This document shows, one piece after another, positions 24,990 to 33,428 of a stretch of DNA of 64,000 nt. A program made the translations under genes and the position numbers. The stretch comes from Microthrixaceae bacterium (GTDB lineage Bacteria; Actinomycetota; Acidimicrobiia; Acidimicrobiales; Microtrichaceae). The notes beneath the pieces were generated by a model that saw only the letters and a program-made list of their open reading frames with translations, was not told the origin of the DNA and ran no database searches. Every line of letters starts with the position of its first letter. Positions within the stretch are counted from its first letter, which is position 1. Location: positions 1 through 64,000 of the forward strand of contig JADLFH010000050.1 in NCBI GenBank assembly GCA_020845705.1, read 5' to 3'.

Positions 24990-25922
24990 TCAGGCTTTTG
25001 GGTCGGACGCCTCCGGACTGTCCTGGTCATCGCCCTCAGCGGGAGCGAGCCATCTCCGCCAGAGCTCCTCGATCACCTCGGCGGCGCTTCGACCGCAGCC
25101 CTCGCGGACCCGGACCCGGCCCGAAAGGGCCAGCTGGGTGGCGTCGCGGCTCACCCCTGGGTCGAGATGTGGAAGGCGGCGTAGGCGAGCCAGTTCCGCC
25201 ATCAGCAGCGTGAGGTCGATTGCCCCGCGAACCGACGACCCGCTGCGAAGGTCCGCGTGAGTCCGGGTGGCCCGCACCAACTCCACGACGCGCCCGACCA
25301 CGCCGGTGCCCACCGTCGCGATCTGAGATCCCGCCGACCGCCCCACGATGAGCGTTTCCTCCTCGGTGCTCTGGTAGCCCATCTCGAGCCGACAGCAGCG
25401 GTCGTAGACCGCTGAGGAGATGCGGGCGGTGCCAACCGCGTCGAAGGGGTTCATGGCCGCGACCATCTGGAAACCCTCGGCGGCCTCGATCGCGCCCAGG
25501 CGCGGTACGTGCAGCTCGCCTTCGCTCATCACGGTGATGAGCACGTTGATCGTCTCCTCGGGGATCCGGTTGATCTCTTCGATGTAGAGGAGCGATCCGT
25601 CGCGCATGGCCGCAGCCAGAGGTCCGTCGATGAACACGTCGGGGCTGTAGCCGGACTCGAGCACAGCCGCGGGGTCGAAGGATCCGATGAGGCGTGCAGG
25701 TGTCAGCTCGGCGTTGCCCTCCACGAACTCGAAACCCCGCCCATCGAGCTCCGCGAGCGCACGCAGCAGGGTGGACTTGCCGGTGCCCGGCGGGCCTTCG
25801 ATGAGCACGTGGCGTCCGGTGGCGCGCATCGCCACGATCGCCTCGATCTCCCGAGTTCGTCCCACCATCTCGGAGCGAAGCCCCGCGACGAGCCCCTCGT
25901 CGTTGACTGCGACCGACTTCAC
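24990..25922 (-). CDS. MoxR-type AAA ATPase
   Basis: 310 residues with Walker A EGPPGTGKST, Walker B LLYIEEINR, sensor region AAMNPFD and the MoxR-typical lid. It hydrolyses ATP to remodel partner complexes together with the VWA protein encoded next. GTG 25922 overlaps the stop of the acyltransferase gene (GTGA), so the acyltransferase, MoxR and VWA genes are one transcription unit. Residues upstream in the same frame belong to the shadow of the acyltransferase. Confidence 0.88.
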   Translation of the reverse strand: MKSVAVNDEGLVAGLRSEMVGRTREIEAIVAMRATGRHVLIEGPPGTGKSTLLRALAELDGRGFEFVEGNAELTPARLIGSFDPAAVLESGYSPDVFIDGPLAAAMRDGSLLYIEEINRIPEETINVLITVMSEGELHVPRLGAIEAAEGFQMVAAMNPFDAVGTARISSAVYDRCCRLEMGYQSTEEETLIVGRSAGSQIATVGTGVVGRVVELVRATRTHADLRSGSSVRGAIDLTLLMAELARLRRLPHLDPGVSRDATQLALSGRVRVREGCGRSAAEVIEELWRRWLAPAEGDDQDSPEASDPKA

Positions 25923-27907
25923 TGGACGGCCTTGAGGATGAGATCGGTGTAGGCCACCACGCCACCTGGCTGGAGGTGGGTGCCGTCCTTGACGAACCAG
26001 TCGGGGTGAGGTGCCGCGAGTGCGTGCCAGTCGAGCAGCTCGACGTTGTCGAAACGGTCGGCAGCGGCGATCAGCCGCTGGTTGGTCAGCGCCTCCCAAG
26101 GTCGAGGCACCTTCGCGGTCACCAGGATCACGCGTCGGTTGGCGAGCGCTGTGAGCAGCCGATCGAGAGCGGCGTCGGACATGGGCCCGTTGGTGCCCAG
26201 GTGCACCACGACGATGGGCCCGAGTGCACCGAAGCCGGCGAGTCGAACCGCCTGGGTGCCCGCGTCGTTGAACTGTCGTGACACCTTGGCGTCCACCGCG
26301 ACCTGGGGTACGAGGCGCTGGAGGGGCTTTTTCGCGTCGAGCATCACCGAGTCGCCGATCATCGTCACCCGGATCCCGGCCGGCGACAACGTGGTGGTGG
26401 TGGGTGGCACGGTCGTGGTGGTGGGCTCGGGCGCAAGGGTGGTGGTCGGCTCGGGTGCAACCAGGGTCGTGGCCGGGTCGAGGCTCGTCGCCGCGGGGTC
26501 TGCCGCAGCGGTGGTGGGGGCGAGGGTGGTGGTGTCGGAGACGGTCGTGGTCGTTGCCTCGGTTGAGCGCTCCGACGTGCCCGTGAGATCACGGAGGACA
26601 TCTGCCACCGATGCGTCCTCGCTGGTCGTGTCCTCGGCGTGGTCGGCCGCGAGAGGGTCGGGTCGCAGGTTGGGTCCGAAAGCGACCAGGCTTCCGGTCA
26701 ACGTCAGGGCGCAGAAGGCGATGCCGAGATCACGTGTCCGCCTACCGGGCGCCTCGCTCCATCGACGCCGCAGTGCTCCGTGACGTATGGGCTGTTCGAT
26801 GAACCGGTACGACAGCGCTGCCACGCCGACGGTGAGTCCGAGCCTCATCAAGGCGGTGGCCGGGCCTCCGAGTCGGTGGTCGAGGCCGGGCCGGGTGAGC
26901 TGGAAGATCGGCCAGTGCCAGAGGTAGATCCCGTAGGAACGTTGCCCGATCCATCGCAGAGGTCCGAAGCCGAGGAGTCGCCCTGCGCGGGAACCGGGGT
27001 GGACGAGCGCGGCGATCACGGCGAGGGTGGCCAGATCGACCGCCACCAGTCCCCCTCGGTAGATGAAGGGGTCGAACTCGTTGACCCGCAGGATCGCCCA
27101 CCCGACCACCGCGAGTCCGCCCACCGCGGTCGTGTCGAGCGCCCAACGCGCTGACCGTGCGGCGCGGGTTGCCGCCTGCACTCGCCACGGCGCCCACACG
27201 AGTGCGAACGCGACGCCCACGAGCAGACCCGACAGCCGTGTGTGGGTGGCGAGGTAGAGGTTCGAGGCGTCCACGTCGGGGTTGAACAGCACCGCCATCG
27301 CGATCGCGGAGGCCGCTGCGCCGCCCAGGGCGATCAGCGCGACCGCTCCTCGTCGAAGTCGCGGGAGGGCGACGAACGCGAGCAGCGGGATCGCCACGTA
27401 GAACTGCTCCTCGACCGCGAGCGACCACAGGTGCTGGAGCAGCGGCGGTCGACCTGCCTGGACGAAGTAGGAGTCCTGATGGGCGATCTGCACCCAGTTG
27501 CTCACGTAGAGCATCGCCGCGGGGATGTCGATGCGGAGGCGTCGCAGTGCGTCGGGGGCGCCTGCCAGCGAGGCGACGAACACACCGATGAGCAGGGTGA
27601 ACAGGGCCGGCAACAGCCGTCGGGCCCGCCGCAGCCAGAACTCGCGCAGGCCGATTCGCCCGGTTCTCCTGTGCTCGATGACCAGCAACGAGGTGATCAG
27701 GTAGCCGCTGATCACGAAGAACACCTCGACGCCGAGGAACCCTCCCGGAGCCCAACCGAGCCCACCGTGGTAGGCCAGCACCGCGAGGACCGAGATCGCG
27801 CGCAGCCCGTCGATGCCGGGGAGGTAGGGAAGGCCCGGCCGCGGCCGTCGTGTCGCAGGGCGCTCCTCCACAAGCGCGTCAAGTTCTGCGATCACGGTCG
27901 GAGCCAC
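25919..27907 (-). CDS. Acyltransferase 3 with C-terminal SGNH domain
   Basis: 662 residues, OafA/YrhL-like. N-terminal part about 30-400: acyltransferase-3 membrane domain with around ten helices (GLRAISVLAVLAYHGG with the catalytic His, FFVISGYLI, FWLRRARRLLPAL, LWSLAVEEQFY). A Thr/Pro-rich linker of about 80 residues follows, then an SGNH hydrolase-like domain: MIGDSVML (block I), VHLGTNG (block III) and VKDGTHLQPGG (block V, Asp and His). It should O-acetylate an envelope glycan, carrying acetyl across the membrane. GTG 27907 start. The stop overlaps the MoxR start. Confidence 0.9.
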   Translation of the reverse strand: MAPTVIAELDALVEERPATRRPRPGLPYLPGIDGLRAISVLAVLAYHGGLGWAPGGFLGVEVFFVISGYLITSLLVIEHRRTGRIGLREFWLRRARRLLPALFTLLIGVFVASLAGAPDALRRLRIDIPAAMLYVSNWVQIAHQDSYFVQAGRPPLLQHLWSLAVEEQFYVAIPLLAFVALPRLRRGAVALIALGGAAASAIAMAVLFNPDVDASNLYLATHTRLSGLLVGVAFALVWAPWRVQAATRAARSARWALDTTAVGGLAVVGWAILRVNEFDPFIYRGGLVAVDLATLAVIAALVHPGSRAGRLLGFGPLRWIGQRSYGIYLWHWPIFQLTRPGLDHRLGGPATALMRLGLTVGVAALSYRFIEQPIRHGALRRRWSEAPGRRTRDLGIAFCALTLTGSLVAFGPNLRPDPLAADHAEDTTSEDASVADVLRDLTGTSERSTEATTTTVSDTTTLAPTTAAADPAATSLDPATTLVAPEPTTTLAPEPTTTTVPPTTTTLSPAGIRVTMIGDSVMLDAKKPLQRLVPQVAVDAKVSRQFNDAGTQAVRLAGFGALGPIVVVHLGTNGPMSDAALDRLLTALANRRVILVTAKVPRPWEALTNQRLIAAADRFDNVELLDWHALAAPHPDWFVKDGTHLQPGGVVAYTDLILKAVQ

Positions 27908-27977
27908 GGTGCTTCATCGTACGGTGAGCGCGAGCGGTGTCCCCGATACCCCCGAAACCAACGAGTTCCCGGGCGGG

Positions 27978-29093
27978 TCAGTCGAACAGGATCACGCCGC
28001 GGACGTTGGTCCCGGCGCGAAGGTCCTCGTAGCCCTTGTTGATCTCGTCGAGCGAGTAGGTGGTGGTGACCAGCTCGTCCAGCTTGAGCTGCCCTTCGCG
28101 GTACATCGACAGCAGCGCGGGGATGTCCACGCGTGGATTGCCCGAGCCGAACAACGTGCCCTTCAGCTCCTTGTTGAGCATGGCCAGCATGAAGGAGTTG
28201 AGCGTGGCTTCGGTCTCGAACATGTTGGCCACGGCCACCACCACGCAGGTGCCGCCCTTGGCGGTCATGGTCAGAGCCGGCTCGATCATCTCGCCCTTCA
28301 TCACGCCGGGGGTGAGGATGACCTTGTTCGCCATCTCGCCCCAGGTGAGATCGCTCAGCGCCGCGGTGGCCTCAGCCATGGATGCGTAGGTGTGGGTGGC
28401 GCCGAACTCCATTGCCTTCTCGCGCTTGAACTCGACCGGGTCGATGGCGACGATTCGCTTCGCTCCGGCGATCCGCGCTCCCTGCACCGCGTTGATGCCG
28501 ATTCCGCCGATACCCACCACTGCGACTGTGTCGCCCGGCTCGACCGCGGCGCGGTGAACCGCCGAGCCGAAACCGGTGGCAACCCCGCAGGACACGAGCG
28601 CCACCGCATGCCACGGCAGGTCCGGCTCCACCTTCACGACCGCGGCCTCCGACACCAACATGTGCTCCGCGAAGCTGCCGATCTGGCACATGCGCGCCAA
28701 GGTCGTGTCGCCGCTACGGTGCGCGATCCGGCCGTCGGTGATCATCCCGAGGTCGAAGAGCTGCGCGCCGAGATCACACAGGTTCGACCGGCCGCTCACG
28801 CACCACTTGCAGCGTCCGCAGCTCGGGATGAACGACATCGACACGTGATCGCCGGGTGCCACGGTGGTGACACCGGGGCCTACCTCGACCACTTCGCCGG
28901 CACCCTCGTGGCCCCCCAGGCACGGGTAGTGGGGCATGAACATGTCGCCGGTCACCAGGTGCTCGTCGGAGTGGCACAGACCGGCGGCCTTCGTCTTGAC
29001 GAGTACCTCACCGGGCCCGGGTGTGTCGATGTCGATGTCGATGACGTCCCATTCCTCGCCGATTCCCCACAAGACGGCACCGCGGCTCTTCAT
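27978..29093 (-). CDS. NDMA-dependent (mycofactocin-type) alcohol dehydrogenase
   Basis: 371 residues of the zinc MDR family: GLCHSDEHLVTGD with catalytic Cys/His/Asp, GGHEGAGEV, four structural cysteines (CGRCKWC...C) and the nucleotide fold VAVVGIGGIGINAVQGA. The N terminus MKSRGAVLWGIGEEWDV is that of the Rxyl_3153 group of nicotinoprotein alcohol dehydrogenases, which hold NAD(H) tightly and need mycofactocin (in vitro, NDMA) to re-oxidise it. The mycofactocin genes begin 2.7 kb away, which supports this. It would oxidise primary alcohols to aldehydes. The upstream region 29094-29176 has nothing notable. Confidence 0.88.
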   Translation of the reverse strand: MKSRGAVLWGIGEEWDVIDIDIDTPGPGEVLVKTKAAGLCHSDEHLVTGDMFMPHYPCLGGHEGAGEVVEVGPGVTTVAPGDHVSMSFIPSCGRCKWCVSGRSNLCDLGAQLFDLGMITDGRIAHRSGDTTLARMCQIGSFAEHMLVSEAAVVKVEPDLPWHAVALVSCGVATGFGSAVHRAAVEPGDTVAVVGIGGIGINAVQGARIAGAKRIVAIDPVEFKREKAMEFGATHTYASMAEATAALSDLTWGEMANKVILTPGVMKGEMIEPALTMTAKGGTCVVVAVANMFETEATLNSFMLAMLNKELKGTLFGSGNPRVDIPALLSMYREGQLKLDELVTTTYSLDEINKGYEDLRAGTNVRGVILFD

Positions 29094-29176
29094 GGCTGAC
29101 CCCCTTGGTCACGGACGGCGGTTCGGGTGCGCCGTTGGAGGCGCCATGTCAGCACCGATTCATCGACAGCGCCACC

Positions 29177-30577
29177 TCAGGGAGCCACGAGTGGCCAGGG
29201 CCGTTCCCTTTCGACCACCCACGCGGCGTCCAACAAGAGGGCCTCGGTGTGGTGGGGCGCCAGCACCTGCATTCCCACGGGGAGCCCGTCGAGGAAGCCG
29301 ACGGGGATCGAGATCGCGGGGTTTCCGTAGAGGTTCGACGGGATGGTCAACTTGCCGTTGTTGGCGGGTGTGTCCTCGATTCCTCCGAACACGTGGGGCA
29401 GCGGGCCGTCCGCGGCGAAGGCCGTATCCGGGTTGGACGAGGTGATCACCAGGTCGGTCTGGTCGAACATCGTTGCCATCGCCTCGAACAACGCGGTTCG
29501 TCGCTGCTCGAGGCGGATGCGGGCCGCCATGTCGTAGTGGCTGCGATCGCCCCATTCGAGCGAGTAGCGGATCTCGGGGGTGAGGTCTCCGGCGCAGGCG
29601 GGCCATGCGTCGCCGAGGTCGCCGTAGACCGATGCAAGGTTCGCCAGGGACCAGGCCGCCCCCACGTTGGGGATCGCCACGTCGAGATCCACGCGTCGCA
29701 GCCCCAGATCCGCGATGAGCTGCTCGGCAGCGTTGCGTACCACCTCGGCCGTCGCCGGGCCCACCACGGCCCCGGCGAAGCGGTCGACCACCGCAACCCG
29801 TAGGCCGCGCAGATCCTCGAGATGAGTCCCCAGCCCGCGCTCCCACCCTTCGACCCGGGGCAGCGAATGGGGGTCGTGGCGGTGGGCACCGTTGGTGGCG
29901 TCGAGCCACCGGGCGGTGTCGCGCACCGACCGGGTGAGTCCGCCCACGGTGACGGTCAGCGCACCGACCTCGAAGTGCGGGCCACGTGGAATCCGCCCGT
30001 AGGTGGCCTTGAGGCCGACGAGGCCGCAGAAGCCGGCGGGGATGCGGATCGACCCTCCGCCGTCGCCGCCTGTAGCAAGACTCAGAAGGCCTCCTGCCAC
30101 CGCGGCGGCGGACCCCCCGGAGGAGCCGCCTGGCGTGTGGTCCCGCCGCCACGGGTTGTGGGTGGTCCCGTGCAGCATCGTCCGGGTCAGGTTCACTCCA
30201 CCGAACTCCGACGCCGTGGTCATGCCGACGGGAACAGCGCCCGCTGCGACGAGGCGTTCGATGTGGGTGAGCGTGTAGGTGGCTTTCCGCTCGGACAGGG
30301 GGATCGACGCCTCGGTGTCGGGCCAACCGGCGACCTTGTCGAGCTCCTTGATCCCGAGGGGTACACCGCCGAAGGGGAGCGTCACGTCGGCGACCGCCGC
30401 GGATGCGCGTGCGCCATCGACATCGAGGAACGCGAACGCGTTCAGGTCGGATCGCTCGATCGCCGCGAGGGTTGCCTCCAACTCCTCGGAGGGACTGCGG
30501 CGACTGCTGCGGAAGGCCTCGACGAGGCCGCATGCGTCGCCTTGCCAGGGCAGGTCGCCGACCGACGTGTCGCTCAT
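29177..30577 (-). CDS. Amidase
   Basis: 466 residues of the amidase-signature family: GIKEL with the catalytic Lys, the TPGGSSGGSAAAVAGG glycine/serine stretch with the cis-Ser, and GDGGGSIRIPAGFCG carrying the nucleophilic Ser of the Ser-cisSer-Lys triad. The C terminus PVGMQVLAPHHTEALLL is typical. It hydrolyses an amide (or ester) to acid and ammonia. ATG 30577 overlaps the stop of the permease gene by ATGA, so the two are translationally coupled. The open frame continues to 31801, but that extension is a shadow. Confidence 0.87.
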   Translation of the reverse strand: MSDTSVGDLPWQGDACGLVEAFRSSRRSPSEELEATLAAIERSDLNAFAFLDVDGARASAAVADVTLPFGGVPLGIKELDKVAGWPDTEASIPLSERKATYTLTHIERLVAAGAVPVGMTTASEFGGVNLTRTMLHGTTHNPWRRDHTPGGSSGGSAAAVAGGLLSLATGGDGGGSIRIPAGFCGLVGLKATYGRIPRGPHFEVGALTVTVGGLTRSVRDTARWLDATNGAHRHDPHSLPRVEGWERGLGTHLEDLRGLRVAVVDRFAGAVVGPATAEVVRNAAEQLIADLGLRRVDLDVAIPNVGAAWSLANLASVYGDLGDAWPACAGDLTPEIRYSLEWGDRSHYDMAARIRLEQRRTALFEAMATMFDQTDLVITSSNPDTAFAADGPLPHVFGGIEDTPANNGKLTIPSNLYGNPAISIPVGFLDGLPVGMQVLAPHHTEALLLDAAWVVERERPWPLVAP

Positions 30578-31686
30578 CCCGGCACGGTAGCGGCCTCGGC
30601 TTCGATGTCGGCGGTGGAAGGGCCCTCCGGTCGTGTGATGGCGATGAAGGCGGCACCGATCATGGCCGCGGTGGGTACTGCCACGAACGCTCCGAACAAC
30701 CCGCCGGCCACTCCTCCGGCGGAGACGAGCAGAAGGCTCAACAGCGGGTGGATCGACAGTCTCCTGCTTGTGAGATACGGGTACAGCACGTTCGCGTCGA
30801 GCTGTTGGACCACCAGGATCACGATCGCCAACACGATCGCGGCGGTGGTCCCCTGCGTCACCAGGGTGACGAGCACCACGATGAGACCGGAGAGGATGGC
30901 GCCGACGATCGGGATGAAGCCCATCAGGAACACCAGGCCACCGAGCGCGAACGCGATCGGTAGGCCGGCCATCGCCGCGGCGGTTCCGATGACAATCGAG
31001 GTTGCGAGCGCCTCGGTCAACGTGACCCGTACGTAGGAGACGAGAACCTCCCATGCGGCGTCGGCCGCCCTGGCGGCGTGTGGACGTGACCCGCGGGAGA
31101 ACAGGCCCAGCATGCCACGGACGATCCGCGAGCGGTCGGTCATCAAGAACAGGGTGGTGATCGTGGCCAGCAGTCCGCCCGCCACGAGCCCACCGGTGGT
31201 GGAGAGCACCGAGAAGGCCCCCGACAACACGCGGGCAGGGTTCTCCTTCAGGTGTTCGATCCCTTCTTCGAGCGACTGCTCGATCCGCTGTGTGTTGAGG
31301 CGGAACGGGGGCCCCGACAACGAGTCGCCGAGCCGCCGGATACCGCGTTGGGACTGTGATGTGAGCTCGTCGAAGTTCGAGACGGTTTGGCTGACGGCGA
31401 GAGCGATGACCGAGGCGATGAGCAGGATCCCCACGGTGAACGCCGCGACGGAGGCCACGCCGGGCGACGCCCCCCAACGGATGAGCCGGCGGCGGATTGG
31501 CTCCAGCAGGGCGCACGCGAACACGGAGACGATCACCGGGATGAGCACGACGCTCACGAACGTCGCCGCGAACACGACCACGACGACGGCTGCGGCGACG
31601 ACCAGGAGACGCCATGACCACTCGGCTGTGGCCACGAGCCACTCGGGCACGGGGCCAGGCTGCTCGATGTCGTCGCCCGTGGTCAC
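30574..31686 (-). CDS. AI-2E family transporter
   Basis: 370 residues with about eight membrane helices in the PerM/YdiK/AI-2E pattern: two N-terminal helices, a long soluble loop with VSNFDELTSQSQRGIRRLGD, then a C-terminal block with LPIAFALGGLVFLMGFIPIVG and VQQLDANVLYPYL. Members export diverse small molecules or ions; the substrate is unknown. GTG 31686 with GGAGGG upstream is preferred over the longer frame to 31776, whose first 30 residues are Pro/Arg-rich and lie in the promoter region shared with mftA. Confidence 0.82.
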   Translation of the reverse strand: MTTGDDIEQPGPVPEWLVATAEWSWRLLVVAAAVVVVVFAATFVSVVLIPVIVSVFACALLEPIRRRLIRWGASPGVASVAAFTVGILLIASVIALAVSQTVSNFDELTSQSQRGIRRLGDSLSGPPFRLNTQRIEQSLEEGIEHLKENPARVLSGAFSVLSTTGGLVAGGLLATITTLFLMTDRSRIVRGMLGLFSRGSRPHAARAADAAWEVLVSYVRVTLTEALATSIVIGTAAAMAGLPIAFALGGLVFLMGFIPIVGAILSGLIVVLVTLVTQGTTAAIVLAIVILVVQQLDANVLYPYLTSRRLSIHPLLSLLLVSAGGVAGGLFGAFVAVPTAAMIGAAFIAITRPEGPSTADIEAEAATVPG

Positions 31687-31794
31687 AGCCCTCCATCCTG
31701 GTCCGTCCGGGGACGCGCTCAGGTGATCCCCGGGCGGCGGCGGTGGGCGGCGGCGACGGTACACTGCGGCGCCCACCGATCGAGGAGGCCCGTG

Positions 31795-31938
31795 ATGGCA
31801 ACCGAGCTGTTCAACGAGACCGAACCAATCGACACCGATACCCGGACCAGTGCGGCCGGTGCCGCGCAGCCCCCTCTCGTCGAAGAGGAGTTGCTGGTCG
31901 AGGAGATCTCGATCGACGGGATGTGCGGGGTCTACTGA
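31795..31938 (+). CDS. mftA: Mycofactocin precursor peptide MftA
   Basis: A 47-residue peptide ending in the hallmark LVEEISIDGMCGVY. The last Val-Tyr is the part that MftC decarboxylates and cyclises to give the core of mycofactocin, after release by MftE. The N-terminal half is a variable leader. GAGGAGG lies 6 bases before ATG 31795; TACACT at 31760-31765 is a possible -10. It is the first gene of the plus-strand mycofactocin block and diverges from the AI-2E-type permease. The gene is easily missed because of its size. Confidence 0.95.
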   Translation: MATELFNETEPIDTDTRTSAAGAAQPPLVEEELLVEEISIDGMCGVY

Positions 31939-31969
31939 CCCGGCCGCTGGTTCGCCGGCGGACTGCCTG

Positions 31970-32254
31970 ATGGATCTCCAGCAGCGCTATCGGCTCCACC
32001 CCCAGGTGGCGCTTCGTCCGGAGCCCTTCGGCGCCCTCGCGTACCACTTCGGCAACCGCCGGCTGAGCTTCCTGCGTTCCCCCGAGATCCTCGCCGTCGT
32101 GGAAGGGCTCGACGATGCCACCTCGGTGGCGGCCGCGTTGGAAGCCGCGGAGATCGATGCCGGGCGCTGGGCCGCTTTCGAGCGGGCACTCGCAACGCTG
32201 GAGGAATCGGAGATGATCATCGCCGTGGCCGGGGAGAGTGGTTGTGCCGCTTGA
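31970..32254 (+). CDS. mftB: Mycofactocin peptide chaperone MftB
   Basis: 94 residues. The sequence YRLHPQVALRPEPFGALAYHFGNRRLSFLRSPEIL is the MftB/RRE-type fold that binds MftA and hands it to MftC. The C-terminal half is a helical region. ATG 31970 lies 31 bases after the mftA stop, and the gene overlaps the start of mftC, as in other mft operons. Confidence 0.93.
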   Translation: MDLQQRYRLHPQVALRPEPFGALAYHFGNRRLSFLRSPEILAVVEGLDDATSVAAALEAAEIDAGRWAAFERALATLEESEMIIAVAGESGCAA

Positions 32255-33428
32255 CGTCGCAGCCCCAGTGGGGCGTGTCACCAAGGGCGAGACGCTCGTC
32301 GACCAGATGCGTGCCGGGCTCGACGCGCCGATCTGTCTCACCTGGGAGCTCACCTATGCCTGCAACTTGGCGTGCGTGCACTGCCTGTCGTCCTCGGGTC
32401 GTCGCGACCCGCGAGAGCTGAGCACCCACGAGTGCTTCGCCGTGGTTGACCAGCTCCGTGACATGCAGGTCTTCTACGTGAACATCGGCGGCGGCGAACC
32501 CATGTTGCGCCGCGACTTCTTCGACGTCGTCGAGTATGCGACGACCAATCAGGTGGGTGTGAAGTTCTCGACCAACGGCACCTACCTCGACCCCGCCGCA
32601 GCACGGCGGTTGGCCGCGCTGGACTACCTCGACGTGCAGATCTCCCTCGACGGAGCCACCGCCGAGGTCAACGACGCTGTGCGTGGGGATGGATCGTTCA
32701 GGGCCGCCATCGCGGCGATGGATCACCTTGCCGGTGCCGGGGTCGGGCCGTTCAAGATCAGCCTCGTCGTCACCCGCCACAACGTGGATCAGCTCGACGG
32801 CTACGTGGCCTTGGCCGACCGCTACGGTGCGCAGTTGCGGGTTACCCGCTTGCGCCCCTCAGGTCGAGGGGTGGGCTCGTGGCACGACCTGCACCCAACC
32901 CAGGCCCAGCAGCGACAGCTCTACCGCTGGCTCCTGGATCGACCGAACGTGCTGACAGGCGACTCGTTCTTCCACCTCTCGGCTCTGGGCGATCCGCTAC
33001 CGGGGCTCAACCTCTGCGGCGCGGGCCGGGTGGTCTGCCTGATCGACCCCGTCGGCGATGTCTACGCCTGCCCCTTCGTGATCCACGACGAGTTCCGAGC
33101 GGGCTCAGTACGTGACGACGGGGGATTCGCGGCGGTGTGGCGGCGCAGCGAACTGTTCAGCTCGCTCCGTGAGCCCGACTCACCGGGCGCATGCGCCTCC
33201 TGCGGAAGCTACGACTCCTGCCAGGGCGGGTGCATGGCGGCGAAGTTCTTCGTGGGCCTCGACCTGTCGGACCCCGACCCCGAATGCGTGCACGACCATG
33301 CGGCACCGTTGCTGGCAGCGGTCGCACCTGGGTCAACGCCGCAGTCATCGCCCGATCACTCGCGGCGGGCCGCGGCGGGGGTTCCGGTGACCCTCCGGCG
33401 CAGCGGCACCGCAGTCCGAAGCCGGTGA
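32244..33428 (+). CDS. mftC: Mycofactocin radical SAM maturase MftC
   Basis: About 394 residues. Radical SAM motif C40-x3-C44-x2-C47 (YACNLACVHC), GGGEPML glycine motif, and a C-terminal SPASM region with several cysteines (LCGAGRVVCLIDPVGDVYAC, CASCGSYDSCQGGC) for auxiliary Fe-S clusters. It catalyses oxidative decarboxylation of the MftA terminal Tyr and then C-C bond formation with Val. GTG 32244 has GGGGAGA upstream; GTG 32238 is equally in frame. The stop overlaps the start of the next flavoenzyme gene (GTGA). Confidence 0.95.
   Translation: MPLDVAAPVGRVTKGETLVDQMRAGLDAPICLTWELTYACNLACVHCLSSSGRRDPRELSTHECFAVVDQLRDMQVFYVNIGGGEPMLRRDFFDVVEYATTNQVGVKFSTNGTYLDPAAARRLAALDYLDVQISLDGATAEVNDAVRGDGSFRAAIAAMDHLAGAGVGPFKISLVVTRHNVDQLDGYVALADRYGAQLRVTRLRPSGRGVGSWHDLHPTQAQQRQLYRWLLDRPNVLTGDSFFHLSALGDPLPGLNLCGAGRVVCLIDPVGDVYACPFVIHDEFRAGSVRDDGGFAAVWRRSELFSSLREPDSPGACASCGSYDSCQGGCMAAKFFVGLDLSDPDPECVHDHAAPLLAAVAPGSTPQSSPDHSRRAAAGVPVTLRRSGTAVRSR

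Noticed and set aside
29177-31801. A single 874-codon frame covering amidase and permease
   Set aside because: The part above 30577 is Arg/His/Pro-rich and antiparallel in content to no family; it is a shadow of the permease gene in another frame.
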